From: Thermoplasmata archaeon
GTDB taxonomy: Archaea > Thermoplasmatota > Thermoplasmata > Thermoplasmatales > Thermoplasmataceae
Direction of reading: 5' to 3'
Assembly (NCBI GenBank): GCA_021797555.1
Contig: JAJZZM010000013.1
Location: 186,001 to 250,000, forward strand
Length of the DNA: 64,000 nt
Shown piece by piece: positions 22,764 through 33,374 of the stretch. Within the stretch, counting starts at the first letter, position 1. Each line of letters starts with the position of its first letter. Made by a program: the position numbers and the translations under genes. A model generated the notes under the pieces. It did not search any database. It was given only the letters and a program-made list of their open reading frames with translations, and was not told the origin of the DNA.

Positions 22764-24154
22764 CAATACGTCCTTGAAAATACTGATAATCTTCCATCTT
22801 TTCCACAGACTATGCATTTTCCGCCGGAATTCTCACTGTATATATTGCCAAGTGCAGCCTTTTCAGAAATATTCTCTATTTTATCTGAGCATTCCTTTGA
22901 TCCACACCAGTATAATTTTACCATTTTATCCTCATTAATTTTATCCAGCGAATCAATAAATATTAAATTCTCATCAAAGAATTTCTTTGAACTGTTTTTT
23001 ATATCATTATTTACCATATTTAAATAATCATATATATTATTCAAATCATCATAATTTATTTTTATTTTCTTTTTTTGTGTCCTTAATGATAATGTAATAC
23101 CATGATCTGATAGCTCCCTGCCACCTATCTCAAACCTTAATGGGGCACCCTTCATTTCCCAGTCGTTGAATTTATATCCTGGTGTAAAATCCCTTTTATC
23201 TATGTCACAGCGTATATTCATTGCCTTTAGTTTATTTATTATGTCATATGAATAATCCATAATTTTATCATAATTTTCACCTGGTATTGGAACTATTATT
23301 ACCTGTACAGGTGCTATTTTATATGGCAATATTAAACCCTTATTATCGCCATGTATTCCTATTACTGCCGCCAATAATCTTTCGCTTAGGCCGAATGTAG
23401 TCTGGCTTACATAATTCAGATTTCCATTCCCATCAAGATATTTTATATTATAATTTTTTGCAAAGTTCTCACCGTATTCATGTATTGTCCCTACCTGCAG
23501 GGATCTGGATCCCGGCATAGCTGTATCAAATGCAATAGAATAAACAGCTCCTGGAAACTTATCCCAGTCAGGCCTTGTATTTAATGAATAATATATGCAT
23601 AAATCATCAGATAATTTTTTCCATATTTCTAAGTATTCTTTCATCTGCTTTTCTGAATCATCATAGTTTACATGTGCTGTATGTGCCTCATAAAAATGTA
23701 TTTCCCTTACCCTTATAAATGATCTGGTATGCTTTGTTTCATACCTGTAAACATTAACAATCTGGTATATTTTAAATGGCAGATCAGTATGGGACCTTAT
23801 CCATAATGGAAACATTGTATACATTGCTGATTCACTTGTTGGCCTCAGTGCAAGGTCAATGTCTAATTTATCATTTCCGCCTTTTGTTACCCAGTATATC
23901 TCATTTTCAAAGCCCTTTACGTGCTCAAATTCAACCTCCAACTGTTCCCTTGATATTAAAACAGGAAAACTTACCTCATTAAAGTTTTTTTCATCGGAAT
24001 AATTCCTTATCAAATCATCAATTAAATGTATCAGCTTCAATCCATATGGCAGCCATATATTCATCCCTTTTATTGCATACCTTTTGTCGCTTAATTTTGA
24101 CAGGTCAATAATTTCGTTGTACCACTCGCTGAAATTTTCCTTTTTGTTTTCCAT
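22763..24154 (-). CDS. proS: prolyl-tRNA synthetase (archaeal/eukaryotic type)
   Basis: FSEWYNEIIDLSKLSDKRYAIKGMNIWLPYGLKL; LRPTSESAMYTMFPLWIRSHTDLPFKIYQI; RVREIHFYEAHTAH; TTFGLSERLLAAVIGIHGDNKGL. Confidence 0.95.
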   Translation of the reverse strand: MENKKENFSEWYNEIIDLSKLSDKRYAIKGMNIWLPYGLKLIHLIDDLIRNYSDEKNFNEVSFPVLISREQLEVEFEHVKGFENEIYWVTKGGNDKLDIDLALRPTSESAMYTMFPLWIRSHTDLPFKIYQIVNVYRYETKHTRSFIRVREIHFYEAHTAHVNYDDSEKQMKEYLEIWKKLSDDLCIYYSLNTRPDWDKFPGAVYSIAFDTAMPGSRSLQVGTIHEYGENFAKNYNIKYLDGNGNLNYVSQTTFGLSERLLAAVIGIHGDNKGLILPYKIAPVQVIIVPIPGENYDKIMDYSYDIINKLKAMNIRCDIDKRDFTPGYKFNDWEMKGAPLRFEIGGRELSDHGITLSLRTQKKKIKINYDDLNNIYDYLNMVNNDIKNSSKKFFDENLIFIDSLDKINEDKMVKLYWCGSKECSDKIENISEKAALGNIYSENSGGKCIVCGKDGRLSVFSRTY

Positions 24155-24182
24155 TTTATCTTTTATATATAATGGATATATA

Positions 24183-25280
24183 TTATTTTTTAATTTCTGT
24201 TTTTATATAATTTTCTATAATTTCCATGGCGTTATATTTATTCTCGTTATTTATTATAATATTAAATAATTCATGTGATTTTACTGACAATTCCTTTAAT
24301 GCACTTTTATCATTTTTTAATTTTTTTATATTTTCATAAAAGTCATTTATATCAGAGATTTCAATATAATTTTCAGGATTATAATCCAAATATCCGCTCA
24401 ATCCAGTAAGTGTAGAAATTAATGGTATTCCATGGGATAAATAATCCATAATTTTAAAACTGCGCCCGCTGCCTTCTGTTACCGGATTTAATGCCATCAG
24501 GGCGTTTTTAAGGATATAATTCTTTTTATTTTCATCTACCAGGCCTAAAAATTTTAAATTTTTTGCCTTATTTTTTAAATGCATGGAATTTATATTTCCT
24601 ATAATAACAAAATTTAAATCCTTTATATTTAAGGCGATTTTATTTATAAAATTTACAGCGTTTATATTTGCATTGTACATTGAGCCTATGAAAACTATAT
24701 AATTGCTGTTTATGCCATTCCAGTTATACTCAGTTTTATTTATATATGGAACATAAAACATTTTTTTATCATTAATATTATATATCTCCTTAAAATTTTT
24801 CATGTCATTCATTGATATTGAAAAAATCATATTGGAATCCTTCAAAATTTTATTTTCTATATTTTTTGTGTATTCATTATAAATATTATTTTTTCTCAGC
24901 AAATATTCAACATTGTGCGCATCATAAACAATTATTTTATTTTTTAAGTATTTTTCAAATAAATTATACTGCCATGGCCCCTCAAATATTATAACATCGC
25001 TTTCATATATTTTTTTTATTACGTATTTATAATACTTTTTTCTTAAATATTTATTCATTGAGATAAATACTTCCATTGACCTATTGCCTTTTATAATAGA
25101 AAAAAACATTAGTAAATAATTTCTGAACTGGTCTGAATTTTTATATTTTTTATCCATATAGACTAAGCCACCTACAGATGCCAATTCAGAATTTTCATTC
25201 AGCAATGTATGGCACCTTAATGAATATGCGCTATTATATTCCGGAATAATTTTTCCATGGCATATCTGCAGAATTTTCAT
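24183..25280 (-). CDS. glycosyltransferase family 4 / group 1-like
   Basis: FIGSMYNANINAVNFI; LGLVDE; ALNPVTEGSGRSFKIMDYLSHGIPLISTLTGLSGY. Confidence 0.8.
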   Translation of the reverse strand: MKILQICHGKIIPEYNSAYSLRCHTLLNENSELASVGGLVYMDKKYKNSDQFRNYLLMFFSIIKGNRSMEVFISMNKYLRKKYYKYVIKKIYESDVIIFEGPWQYNLFEKYLKNKIIVYDAHNVEYLLRKNNIYNEYTKNIENKILKDSNMIFSISMNDMKNFKEIYNINDKKMFYVPYINKTEYNWNGINSNYIVFIGSMYNANINAVNFINKIALNIKDLNFVIIGNINSMHLKNKAKNLKFLGLVDENKKNYILKNALMALNPVTEGSGRSFKIMDYLSHGIPLISTLTGLSGYLDYNPENYIEISDINDFYENIKKLKNDKSALKELSVKSHELFNIIINNENKYNAMEIIENYIKTEIKK

Positions 25281-25309
25281 TATATATAATCATTAATCTA
25301 AATAAAAAG

Positions 25310-26335
25310 TTATTTTTTATATTTTAAAATTTTATATGTATTTATCCATGAATATATATAAAATGTAAATAATGCCAGTGTAAATATTATTATTGCATAG
25401 GCAAAAGCATATATTTTTGTTAAATCATACAGCATATAATATGCAAATGTTGAAATGCCAAGCGGAAACACATATGCCCATATTGTCATTTCCTGCCTTT
25501 TTTTGATATGCGTTACTGCAATAATAGCTGCAACACTGAATATAAATAAATCAAATCCAAAAAATAGCATTGAAATGTCAACTGCAATATATTCAGGAAC
25601 ATGAAACAATTTTATATAATTAAACAATGGCAAAAAAGCTATATTTATTATTAACATGCTTGATGCACCTACAGGTATCATTGTTGCAGGCCTGATATTA
25701 TAATTATCATTATTTATGTGTGAAATAAATGCAGAAATGCCTATAAATAGGAACTGGAAAAAAGATATTCCAAGGGCTATCATTACCATAAAATACAATA
25801 AATCAAGTATGCCTGAAGTATAGTATGACGATTCCGGTTTAATTAGCAGTGTAGAACTTAAAATTATATTGGCACTTAAAACTACTGTAGGCACTAAACT
25901 TGCATATGTAATGCTATTAAATTTATATCTATTTGTATATAAATTATAATTTAATGTTACATTTATAATAAATACAAAAATATAGAAAAATATATATAAA
26001 TAAAGAAATATTTGTGCTACCATCTCATTAAAGCCTATGTATGCTATATAAAAAAATGCCAGTGCAAAATATAAAACACCGAGAAATGCTGTAAAACTCA
26101 ACGATGTAATATTGTTGAAATCATCTTTTATTAATTTTGGGTTTTTTATATACCTGTATGCCCATGAAAATAATACAAATAAATAAAATATTACAACAAT
26201 GTAAAATATAATTTTGCCTATTATAAATAAAATATAATAATCAAAAACCAGATATAAAATATAGGTTGCAAGTGATAACGCTAATGTTCCGAGGACAACC
26301 GGAAACCATTCCGGTCCTAAACCTTTAAAACGCAT
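25310..26335 (-). CDS. TDT/SLAC1 (TehA-like) family membrane transporter
   Basis: GPEWFPVVLGTLALS N-terminus, about 10 TM helices. Confidence 0.6.
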   Translation of the reverse strand: MRFKGLGPEWFPVVLGTLALSLATYILYLVFDYYILFIIGKIIFYIVVIFYLFVLFSWAYRYIKNPKLIKDDFNNITSLSFTAFLGVLYFALAFFYIAYIGFNEMVAQIFLYLYIFFYIFVFIINVTLNYNLYTNRYKFNSITYASLVPTVVLSANIILSSTLLIKPESSYYTSGILDLLYFMVMIALGISFFQFLFIGISAFISHINNDNYNIRPATMIPVGASSMLIINIAFLPLFNYIKLFHVPEYIAVDISMLFFGFDLFIFSVAAIIAVTHIKKRQEMTIWAYVFPLGISTFAYYMLYDLTKIYAFAYAIIIFTLALFTFYIYSWINTYKILKYKK

Positions 26336-26412
26336 TGCACATTATTATAATGCAATATTTAAGTATTATATTAATCATACAAACTTTTATATTTCAATGT
26401 ATTACAAAATAA

Positions 26413-27762
26413 ATGAATAATGAAGTAACCTCATTCATTTATAAAAATGATAATATAAAGGGCATATTAATGGTTTTTATAGCATCTGCAAGCATATTTC
26501 TGGATGTCTGGGACCTAACTGCCTTTTCATTTGTTTTAACATTTTTTAAAAATGAATTTCTGCCTTCGGGATTAATATTGGGAATCTCAGTAAGTGCCGC
26601 AAATTTAGGAGCCATAGCAGGTGCAATTTTAGGAGGTTATTTAACGGATAAACTGGGAAGGAAAAAATTATTGATATATAATATGCTTATATTTACCGTA
26701 TTTTCAATATTAATTGCTGTATCAACAAACCTTTACGAATTTATAATATTCCGGCTAATTATGGGTTTTTCAATAGGCAGTGATGTTGCCACAGGATTTT
26801 CATACATTTATGAATATATAAGCAAAAAGCAGAGGAATCATTACTATTCATTATGGGCATATTCATTTTCGGTAGTTGCATTGTTAGCAATTTTTTCTGT
26901 GTTTTTATTAAAATTATATGTAAACAATAATTCAATATGGAGATATGTTTTTATTATAGGAGGCATTTTCGCTGCAATAATATTATTATTAAGGACCAAA
27001 TTAACAGAAACACCAGTATGGCTATATAACAATGGGAATTATAAAGAAACAGAAAATGTAATAAAAAAGGTTTATGGAAAATCAATAAACATAAACAGAA
27101 ACAATAATAAATTTAACATCAATATAAAAAACATAACAAAAATATTCAAAATAAAAATGAATAAAGAAATATTATTTGTATTTTCATTGAATGGAATAGT
27201 TGGATTTATTGGATGGGGGTTTTCATTTTATATAACATATATGTTGGTTGTTCTGCATTTCTTTACATTCTACCAGGATTTAGAGGCCGATGCAATTATA
27301 TATTCCTTTGGCTTTGTAGGTGCAGTAATATCACCATTAATATCAAAAAAATATGGAATTTATAAATCAAGTGTCATACCATCAGTAATAGCAGCGTTAT
27401 CATTATTAATACTGGTCTTTGTTTTTTCAAAATTTATACCTGATTATTTTGTCGTACCATTATCAGCATTAATAATATTAATGAATTATTCTGGCCCAAT
27501 GGCATACAATGCGGTATTAAATGATTTTATACCCTCTGAATTACGTGGCACAGGCAATGGGTGGAACTATATGTTTAATAAAATAACTGAGGCAGTAAGC
27601 GGTTTATTTTCAGGCATACTTCTTGTGCTTGTAGGAATAAGATACAATACATTAATATTATTTCTAATAGTTTCAATTTTTACAATTATAGCTTTGATAA
27701 CCGGAAAATCAAAATATTTTAGAAATCATGTTTCGGATTTCCAGACCTCAGAATCGGAATAA
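26413..27762 (+). CDS. MFS transporter (sugar/aromatic acid type)
   Basis: GAILGGYLTDKLGRKKLLIYNM; RLIMGFSIGSDVATGFSYIYEY; PSELRGTGNGWNYMFNK. Confidence 0.85.
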   Translation: MNNEVTSFIYKNDNIKGILMVFIASASIFLDVWDLTAFSFVLTFFKNEFLPSGLILGISVSAANLGAIAGAILGGYLTDKLGRKKLLIYNMLIFTVFSILIAVSTNLYEFIIFRLIMGFSIGSDVATGFSYIYEYISKKQRNHYYSLWAYSFSVVALLAIFSVFLLKLYVNNNSIWRYVFIIGGIFAAIILLLRTKLTETPVWLYNNGNYKETENVIKKVYGKSININRNNNKFNINIKNITKIFKIKMNKEILFVFSLNGIVGFIGWGFSFYITYMLVVLHFFTFYQDLEADAIIYSFGFVGAVISPLISKKYGIYKSSVIPSVIAALSLLILVFVFSKFIPDYFVVPLSALIILMNYSGPMAYNAVLNDFIPSELRGTGNGWNYMFNKITEAVSGLFSGILLVLVGIRYNTLILFLIVSIFTIIALITGKSKYFRNHVSDFQTSESE

Positions 27763-28139
27763 ACCTCTTTTTTCCATATCGGCGGTATTATTTTTATTTT
27801 GTCTATTATATATTCACAGGCCTTAAATGCTTCTTTTCTATGGACTGACGATACTGCTATTCCTATTGAATCCTCACCAAGCTTTATTAGGCCAGTTCTC
27901 TGAATAACAGAAACATCTATTATATTATATATTTTTCTGGCTTCTTCTATTATTCCATCAATTTTATGCATAGCCATATCATTATATGCATCATATTTCA
28001 GTGCCTTTATTTCCCTATCAGAGGATTCATCATGCATTCTTACTGTACCGAGAAACGTAACTATAGCTCCTGATTCAGCATTTCTTACGCTATTTATCAA
28101 TGCATTTATATCTATAACATCCCCCTGTATTTTTATCAT
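27726..28139 (-). CDS. moaE: molybdopterin synthase catalytic subunit MoaE
   Basis: GAIVTFLGTVRMHDE; LKYDAYNDMA; QRTGLIKLGEDSIGIAVSSVHRKEAF; PIWKKE. Confidence 0.9.
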   Translation of the reverse strand: MIKIQGDVIDINALINSVRNAESGAIVTFLGTVRMHDESSDREIKALKYDAYNDMAMHKIDGIIEEARKIYNIIDVSVIQRTGLIKLGEDSIGIAVSSVHRKEAFKACEYIIDKIKIIPPIWKKEVYSDSEVWKSET

Positions 28140-28386
28140 TATATTTATTATATATTTTAAGTATTAAAACATTGATTATTGTAAAAACATATTGTAAAAA
28201 CATATTTTTAATTTATTATTTTAATACATTATATATAATAATTATACAATTTAAATAATAGTATATTAACATATACAAATAAATATAAAAAATTCACAAA
28301 TTTTTACTATATTATTTAATAATTTTTTCCAAATTTGTTAACATAAATTTTTTATAATATTTAATTATCTTAAATATGGTGTAATA

Positions 28387-29823
28387 ATGGTTGTTAAAAA
28401 GACCGGATTGGAAAAAAACTCTGTAGGTCTTTTGCAGGGTACATTTCAATCCCTGGGGCAGGTTGCCCCTGCGGCAGATATAGCCATATTGCTTGTAGCC
28501 TCATTTTCGATATCGGGGGCGCAAACGGTATTGTCAGTTATTTTTGGATGGATAATATATGCGTTATGGATGGTAACCCCCTATGAGCTGTCAAAATTAA
28601 AGTCAAATGCAGGTAGTTACTATGCATATGCTGCAGGGTCAACGGAAAACGGTGGTTTTGGACCTATAACAGCAATGAGCTTCATGTACTACGATATCAC
28701 GGGTGCAGCCTTTGGTATATTGGGTTTATCGGCATTTTTATTTCTGATGGCACCGGAGATAACATCAATACCATATTTATGGATATTGTTTTCAGGTATA
28801 TTTACAGCTTTTATAATAACAGTTACATATTTGGGCATAAGGCCATCATTGAAATATACTGCAATTACAGGCTTAATGGAGGTTTTATTCCTTTTAATTG
28901 GATCTATTATTATAATAATAAAGGTAGGTTCACATAATTCTGTAGTACCGTTTGAGGTAACGGGTCCGTACAGTATAGGCTTCTCATCAATAATGTTTGC
29001 TTCTGTTTTTTCGATTTTAGACTTCACCGGTTCAGGTGTTGTAACAACTATATCTGAAGAAATAAACAAGCCGAAGAAAAACATCGGAAAATCAATAGTG
29101 TTTGCAATGATTTTAACAGCAATTGCAATAATTCCGGCAGCATATGCATTAACAGTTGGATGGGGAATAAGCAACATATCGTCATTTGCATCACATGGCG
29201 ATGCAGGGCTAACTGTATTTTCAAGATATTTAGGCCCTGTAGGCCTTATTTTACTAATAATATTTACAATAAATAGTTACTTCTCAAACGGCGTTTCCAA
29301 GGCTACAGCAGTTAGCAGATGGTGGTACTCTGCAGCAAGGGACGGTGTTATATTTCCTGAATCCGTTGGAAAAATTAATGAAAAGCATAAATCACCGGCA
29401 AATGCTGTAATAATATGGGCATTATTATCTTTTGTACTGGATGTCATTATGGGTCTTGTTTACGGTCCTTTGGATGCAGCTTTTGTTCTGGAAGCAGGAA
29501 CAGGAATATCAATAATTATAGTGCATATGCTTGCAAATACATCTTTAACATTATACACAAACAGAGTAAAAAAATTTAACCTGTTAAAACACGGAATAAT
29601 ACCATCAGCAGCAACAATTATTGGAGTTGTAGTTCTGTATTATACAGTAAGCGATATTATCACAAAATGGTTAACCATTCCGAATGCAGTAAACGATGCA
29701 TACTTCGTATCCTTTATATTTACAATTATCTGGATCCTTGGAGGTGGTATTATTGTAACAATGCATTATTTCAAGAATAAACCTGAAATACTACGCGATT
29801 CAGGCGAATTCAATATGAAATAA
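28387..29823 (+). CDS. APC-superfamily amino acid permease
   Basis: QSLGQVAPAADIAILL; GSYYAYAAGS; VVTTISEEINKPKKNIGKSIVFAMI. Confidence 0.85.
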   Translation: MVVKKTGLEKNSVGLLQGTFQSLGQVAPAADIAILLVASFSISGAQTVLSVIFGWIIYALWMVTPYELSKLKSNAGSYYAYAAGSTENGGFGPITAMSFMYYDITGAAFGILGLSAFLFLMAPEITSIPYLWILFSGIFTAFIITVTYLGIRPSLKYTAITGLMEVLFLLIGSIIIIIKVGSHNSVVPFEVTGPYSIGFSSIMFASVFSILDFTGSGVVTTISEEINKPKKNIGKSIVFAMILTAIAIIPAAYALTVGWGISNISSFASHGDAGLTVFSRYLGPVGLILLIIFTINSYFSNGVSKATAVSRWWYSAARDGVIFPESVGKINEKHKSPANAVIIWALLSFVLDVIMGLVYGPLDAAFVLEAGTGISIIIVHMLANTSLTLYTNRVKKFNLLKHGIIPSAATIIGVVVLYYTVSDIITKWLTIPNAVNDAYFVSFIFTIIWILGGGIIVTMHYFKNKPEILRDSGEFNMK

Positions 29824-29880
29824 ATTTTTAAATTTTTTTTAATTTAATTAAATTAATATTGTTTTAATATATTATCATTC

Positions 29881-30363
29881 ATGGATATTGAGGAAATAAA
29901 TATAGAAATACCTGAAAATTCTAATATAATTTTAGGTTATTCCCATTTTATAAAAACAGTCGAGGACCTAAATGAAATAATAAAAACAACAATTCCGGAT
30001 AGCAGATATGCGGTAGTATTTTCAGAGGCTTCTGGAGAAAGGCTTATAAGATACGAAGGCAATGATAAATCGTTAATAGACTCCGGAATAGAAAACATAA
30101 AAAAAATATCCTCCGGGCATACATTTATAATATTATTAAAAAATGCATATCCAATAAACGTTTTAAATGCAATTAAAATGTGCCAGGAAGTCGGAAATAT
30201 ATTTGCTGCAACTGCAAATCCATTAAAGGTAATAGTTGCAAAAACCGAAAATGGCAATGCTATATTGGGTGTATCCGATGGCTTTTCACCTTTAGGGGTA
30301 GAAACAGAAAAGGACAAGGAAAAACGCAGAAAGCTTTTAAGGGATATAGGATACAAGTTTTAG
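29881..30363 (+). CDS. adenosine-specific kinase family (DUF355)
   Basis: NIILGYSHFIKTVEDL; FSEASGERLIRYEGND; AATANPLKVIVAKTENGNAILGVSDGFSPLGVETEKDKEKRRKLLRDIGYKF. Confidence 0.85.
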   Translation: MDIEEINIEIPENSNIILGYSHFIKTVEDLNEIIKTTIPDSRYAVVFSEASGERLIRYEGNDKSLIDSGIENIKKISSGHTFIILLKNAYPINVLNAIKMCQEVGNIFAATANPLKVIVAKTENGNAILGVSDGFSPLGVETEKDKEKRRKLLRDIGYKF

Positions 30364-30435
30364 GGCCCGTGGTGTAACGGATTATCATATAAGCCTCCGG
30401 AGCTTATAATCCGGGTTCGAATCCCGGCGGGCTCA
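30363..30435 (+). tRNA. tRNA-Arg (anticodon CCG)
   Basis: 73-nt cloverleaf: acceptor GGGCCCG/CGGGCTC, anticodon arm TAAGC-CTCCGGA-GCTTA, T arm CCGGG-TTCGAAT-CCCGG, discriminator A; D-arm pairing is imperfect. Confidence 0.88.
30420..30435 (+). repeat. attL: 3' end of tRNA-Arg (AATCCCGGCGGGCTCA)
   Basis: 12 bp CCGGCGGGCTCA identical to 40,892-40,903; 16 bp with one mismatch. Confidence 0.75.
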
Positions 30436-30742
30436 CTCTCTATTGTGTTTTATTTTTTTTATTTTATAAGGAAACATTATATTTTAAACGTAAAATATGG
30501 TACTTATAATTTGATATTTTGCTATTTCCTTTATATACTCTTGGCATGTTTTTGGATCAGGTTTATAAATATAAAAATGGTTAAATAAAAATAAACACAA
30601 TCTGTTTAAATTGATTTTTATTTATGCCTCTTATATAAACGATATTTGCATTGAATCAGATCAAGCCTTATAATTTACTACCCGATAAGTTTAGTAGCCT
30701 TAAATCGCAAATTAAGCCTATTAAAATGCTTATGCAGATAAA

Positions 30743-30940
30743 TCATAAATGTAATCTGTGCATTTTCATGCAATGACCCTTTACATAAGTATTTCCCTTC
30801 CTTTTGTATGCTGGAACCCATGTGTAACCCACAGGGCATTTTTCAAGGCTTGTCTGCATATTGTTATAATAGGGCATCTCCTCTTCCTGTTCTTCTTTTT
30901 TCTTTTTAATTTCCTCAACGGCTCCGTTTGCTTCTGCCAT
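30743..30940 (-). CDS. small protein with CPxGYxxVPxYxRKxGxxVxGHC motif
   Basis: MAEANGAVEEIKKKKEEQEEEMPYYNNMQTSLEKCPVGYTWVPAYKRKGNTYVKGHCMKMHRLHL. Confidence 0.6.
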   Translation of the reverse strand: MAEANGAVEEIKKKKEEQEEEMPYYNNMQTSLEKCPVGYTWVPAYKRKGNTYVKGHCMKMHRLHL

Positions 30941-31068
30941 ATTTTAATATAAACAAGATTAGTATTTAAAATTTAACATAAAAATAAAATGCCCATTATC
31001 AATAATTTATAAGATATCGATTTATCGATAAGGTTATTTAAAATAAAGCATTTGAATCGATAAAAAAG

Positions 31069-32076
31069 TTATTTGGCTTTTATCTTGCTCCATACAGATT
31101 TGTTTTTAACCTGTGTGTTTAATAAACCAAGATACTTTAATGCCTCATCCAGATTGGTTAAAACCTGAATCTGACCTGTTCTTCCAAAGCTTACTGTATT
31201 GCCTGTTATATCGCCGTTGTTAAAATGATGTTTTGCAGTATTAAGTGAATCATCTATTGCAGATATTAATTTCTGTGGGTTATGTGCCATAAAGGCATTC
31301 ATCTCATTCTGTGCGTTCTCTTTCTCTGCCTCTATTTGTTTTCTTAAATTTTCCCTTATCTCGTTGAATTTGTAATCTGTTAAAAAATCATTATCGTTTA
31401 TTAGTTTCTTAATCTCCTCTGCCTGATCATTTAGTAATTTTAAAGTGTTCTTTTGGTCTGGCGTAAGTGTTATTACTCCAAGCATATAATCCTGAATATT
31501 CTCTGGCTTCTTGTTATTGAATATTGAATTATACAATGCCTTAAAAGATTCATTGAAACTTTTAATCTTTTTTAGAACTTCAGGTTCTTCAAGATTGCCA
31601 ACCTGTCTGTCCATTTCATCCTTGCGTTTGTTAATATCCTCTAATTTAGTATGCCACTCCTCCCATTCTTTTTCTTTTTCTTTAATTTCAGATTTTAACT
31701 TATATTCCTCATCCTTACTTTTTCTTATCTCTTCTAAAATGTTATTTTTCTCTTCCCTTATCCTTTTCAGTTTATCTTCATTGCTTTCTATGACTACAAT
31801 GCCTTCAAGTTCCTTTGCCACATCCACAAGATATAATGGATTGAGAGGGTCACATAACTCTTTAATTACTTTCTGGTGTTCTGGGTATTTGTTATAAATG
31901 AATAGGGCAGATTCGGGGTTGTCTTTTAAATAATGATAAACCTGCTCAATCTTTGGATGTTCACCAAGAATCCATGCATCCTCCTCTAACCAGCCAACCT
32001 TTTTCTTTAATTCCTCATTCTCGCCCTTTAATTTCTTATAATAATTCGGCTTTGGTTTGTTTTCTTTTTTCACCAT
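31069..32076 (-). CDS. coiled-coil protein of unknown function (element-encoded)
   Basis: 335 aa, Lys/Glu-rich heptad-like central region. Confidence 0.7.
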   Translation of the reverse strand: MVKKENKPKPNYYKKLKGENEELKKKVGWLEEDAWILGEHPKIEQVYHYLKDNPESALFIYNKYPEHQKVIKELCDPLNPLYLVDVAKELEGIVVIESNEDKLKRIREEKNNILEEIRKSKDEEYKLKSEIKEKEKEWEEWHTKLEDINKRKDEMDRQVGNLEEPEVLKKIKSFNESFKALYNSIFNNKKPENIQDYMLGVITLTPDQKNTLKLLNDQAEEIKKLINDNDFLTDYKFNEIRENLRKQIEAEKENAQNEMNAFMAHNPQKLISAIDDSLNTAKHHFNNGDITGNTVSFGRTGQIQVLTNLDEALKYLGLLNTQVKNKSVWSKIKAK

Positions 32077-32502
32077 AATGTATTGAATTGGATGGTGTAT
32101 ATAAGTTTAACCAATTTTAATATCTTTTTAATGTGCTTTAAATATATTTTTAATATGGTTTTAATGCCTGTATTCTTATGGAGAACTAACATATTACTAT
32201 GTTTGCCATATAGTTTTATGGTGATTTCCCTAAAAACACGATTATCTGTATTTTTTCCTCTAATGTATATATACACGCGTGCGAGGAATTTAAAAAAAAT
32301 TGGATTTTGCCGACCACAAATTTTAAATTGAAATATATGAATAATACCAGATCCAGAATAAAAAATGCCTGTATTCCATCGAAAAATTTACCGAAAAAAT
32401 CCTTTAAAATGCGTGATAACACCGAAAAAAGATATTTTAAAAAATTTACCATTTAAGTTATTCGCACGTGCGAAAAATACCTTAAAAAAAATTTTTTTGC
32501 GA

Positions 32503-32592
32503 TGCATAAGCCAAGGCTTATCTTTTATATGGTATTATAACACGCCACAACGGGCTTAATTCAAGTGATTCATCATAAGTGAGTTAATTTAC
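32503..32592 (+). repeat. left copy of ~90 bp imperfect direct repeat flanking the R-M genes
   Basis: 24 bp TTATAACACGCCACAACGGGCTTA at 32,535-32,558 identical to 34,839-34,862; flanks also similar. Confidence 0.85.
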
Positions 32593-32712
32593 CCCTATTT
32601 GTAAATAATAAAATTCAATGTGGAATCTAATTATTTTTTCACTATAAAATGGATAATTTACCAAATGAATGGTATTATGAGATAAATTCATGCATAAGCG
32701 AAAGTAATTTGA

Positions 32713-33363
32713 TTAAGGATATTCAAATAAGATATTTTCTGCCTTGTAAAGTTCTTTGTTGTTGGTATTAAATTCATTCTTAACATCTACATTTAACTTT
32801 TCTAATGTCAGTAATTTAAAGCCTTTTGCATAAAAACGTAATTGTCTTTTTTCCATTTCAAAACTTACCAAAAAGTGATGAGCGTTTGCAGTTATCTTAA
32901 AGTCATTTGAAGGCGATAAATAAAAACTTCTTAAAGATGAGTTCAAACTATTTTCATTAAATGTTTTACATTCTAAATAGTTCTCTCTGCCTGTTTTATC
33001 AGTAAAAACAATATCTGGGTATCCGCTTGATTTTTCTTTGCCTGATGCAGTAATTGGGGTATGTGCATTACAACCTAACTTTGTTAGTTCATTTTTAACA
33101 TAGGGTTCTATAGCATTTCCTGCCTCATTAGGTCTATCTGATTTTGGTTTTATACCATTAAGATTTATTGATTGCATAGCATTTTTACATGTATTGATTA
33201 AGCAATCTAAAAGTTCTTTATCTTTAGGATCTGACCTATCAAAATCAATAATATCATAGCCAGATAAAGATTTTATAACTATCTTCAATGGAATGTCTTT
33301 TAATGGAGCTAACATTTTTTTAATAACATCTTCTAATTGTTTAACATATTCATCATCAACCAT
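32713..33363 (-). CDS. putative Type II restriction endonuclease (PD-(D/E)xK fold)
   Basis: GYPDIVFTDKTGRENYLECKTF nuclease motif; 11 bp from a DNA methyltransferase gene. Confidence 0.65.
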   Translation of the reverse strand: MVDDEYVKQLEDVIKKMLAPLKDIPLKIVIKSLSGYDIIDFDRSDPKDKELLDCLINTCKNAMQSINLNGIKPKSDRPNEAGNAIEPYVKNELTKLGCNAHTPITASGKEKSSGYPDIVFTDKTGRENYLECKTFNENSLNSSLRSFYLSPSNDFKITANAHHFLVSFEMEKRQLRFYAKGFKLLTLEKLNVDVKNEFNTNNKELYKAENILFEYP

Positions 33364-33374
33364 ATTTACACCTT

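Noticed and set aside
28689-29177. 162-aa minus-strand ORF
   Set aside because: Antisense to the APC permease; no motif support.
31511-31897. 128-aa plus-strand ORF
   Set aside because: Antisense to the coiled-coil gene 31069-32076; Ser/Leu-rich product is the usual shadow of a Lys/Glu-rich coding strand.
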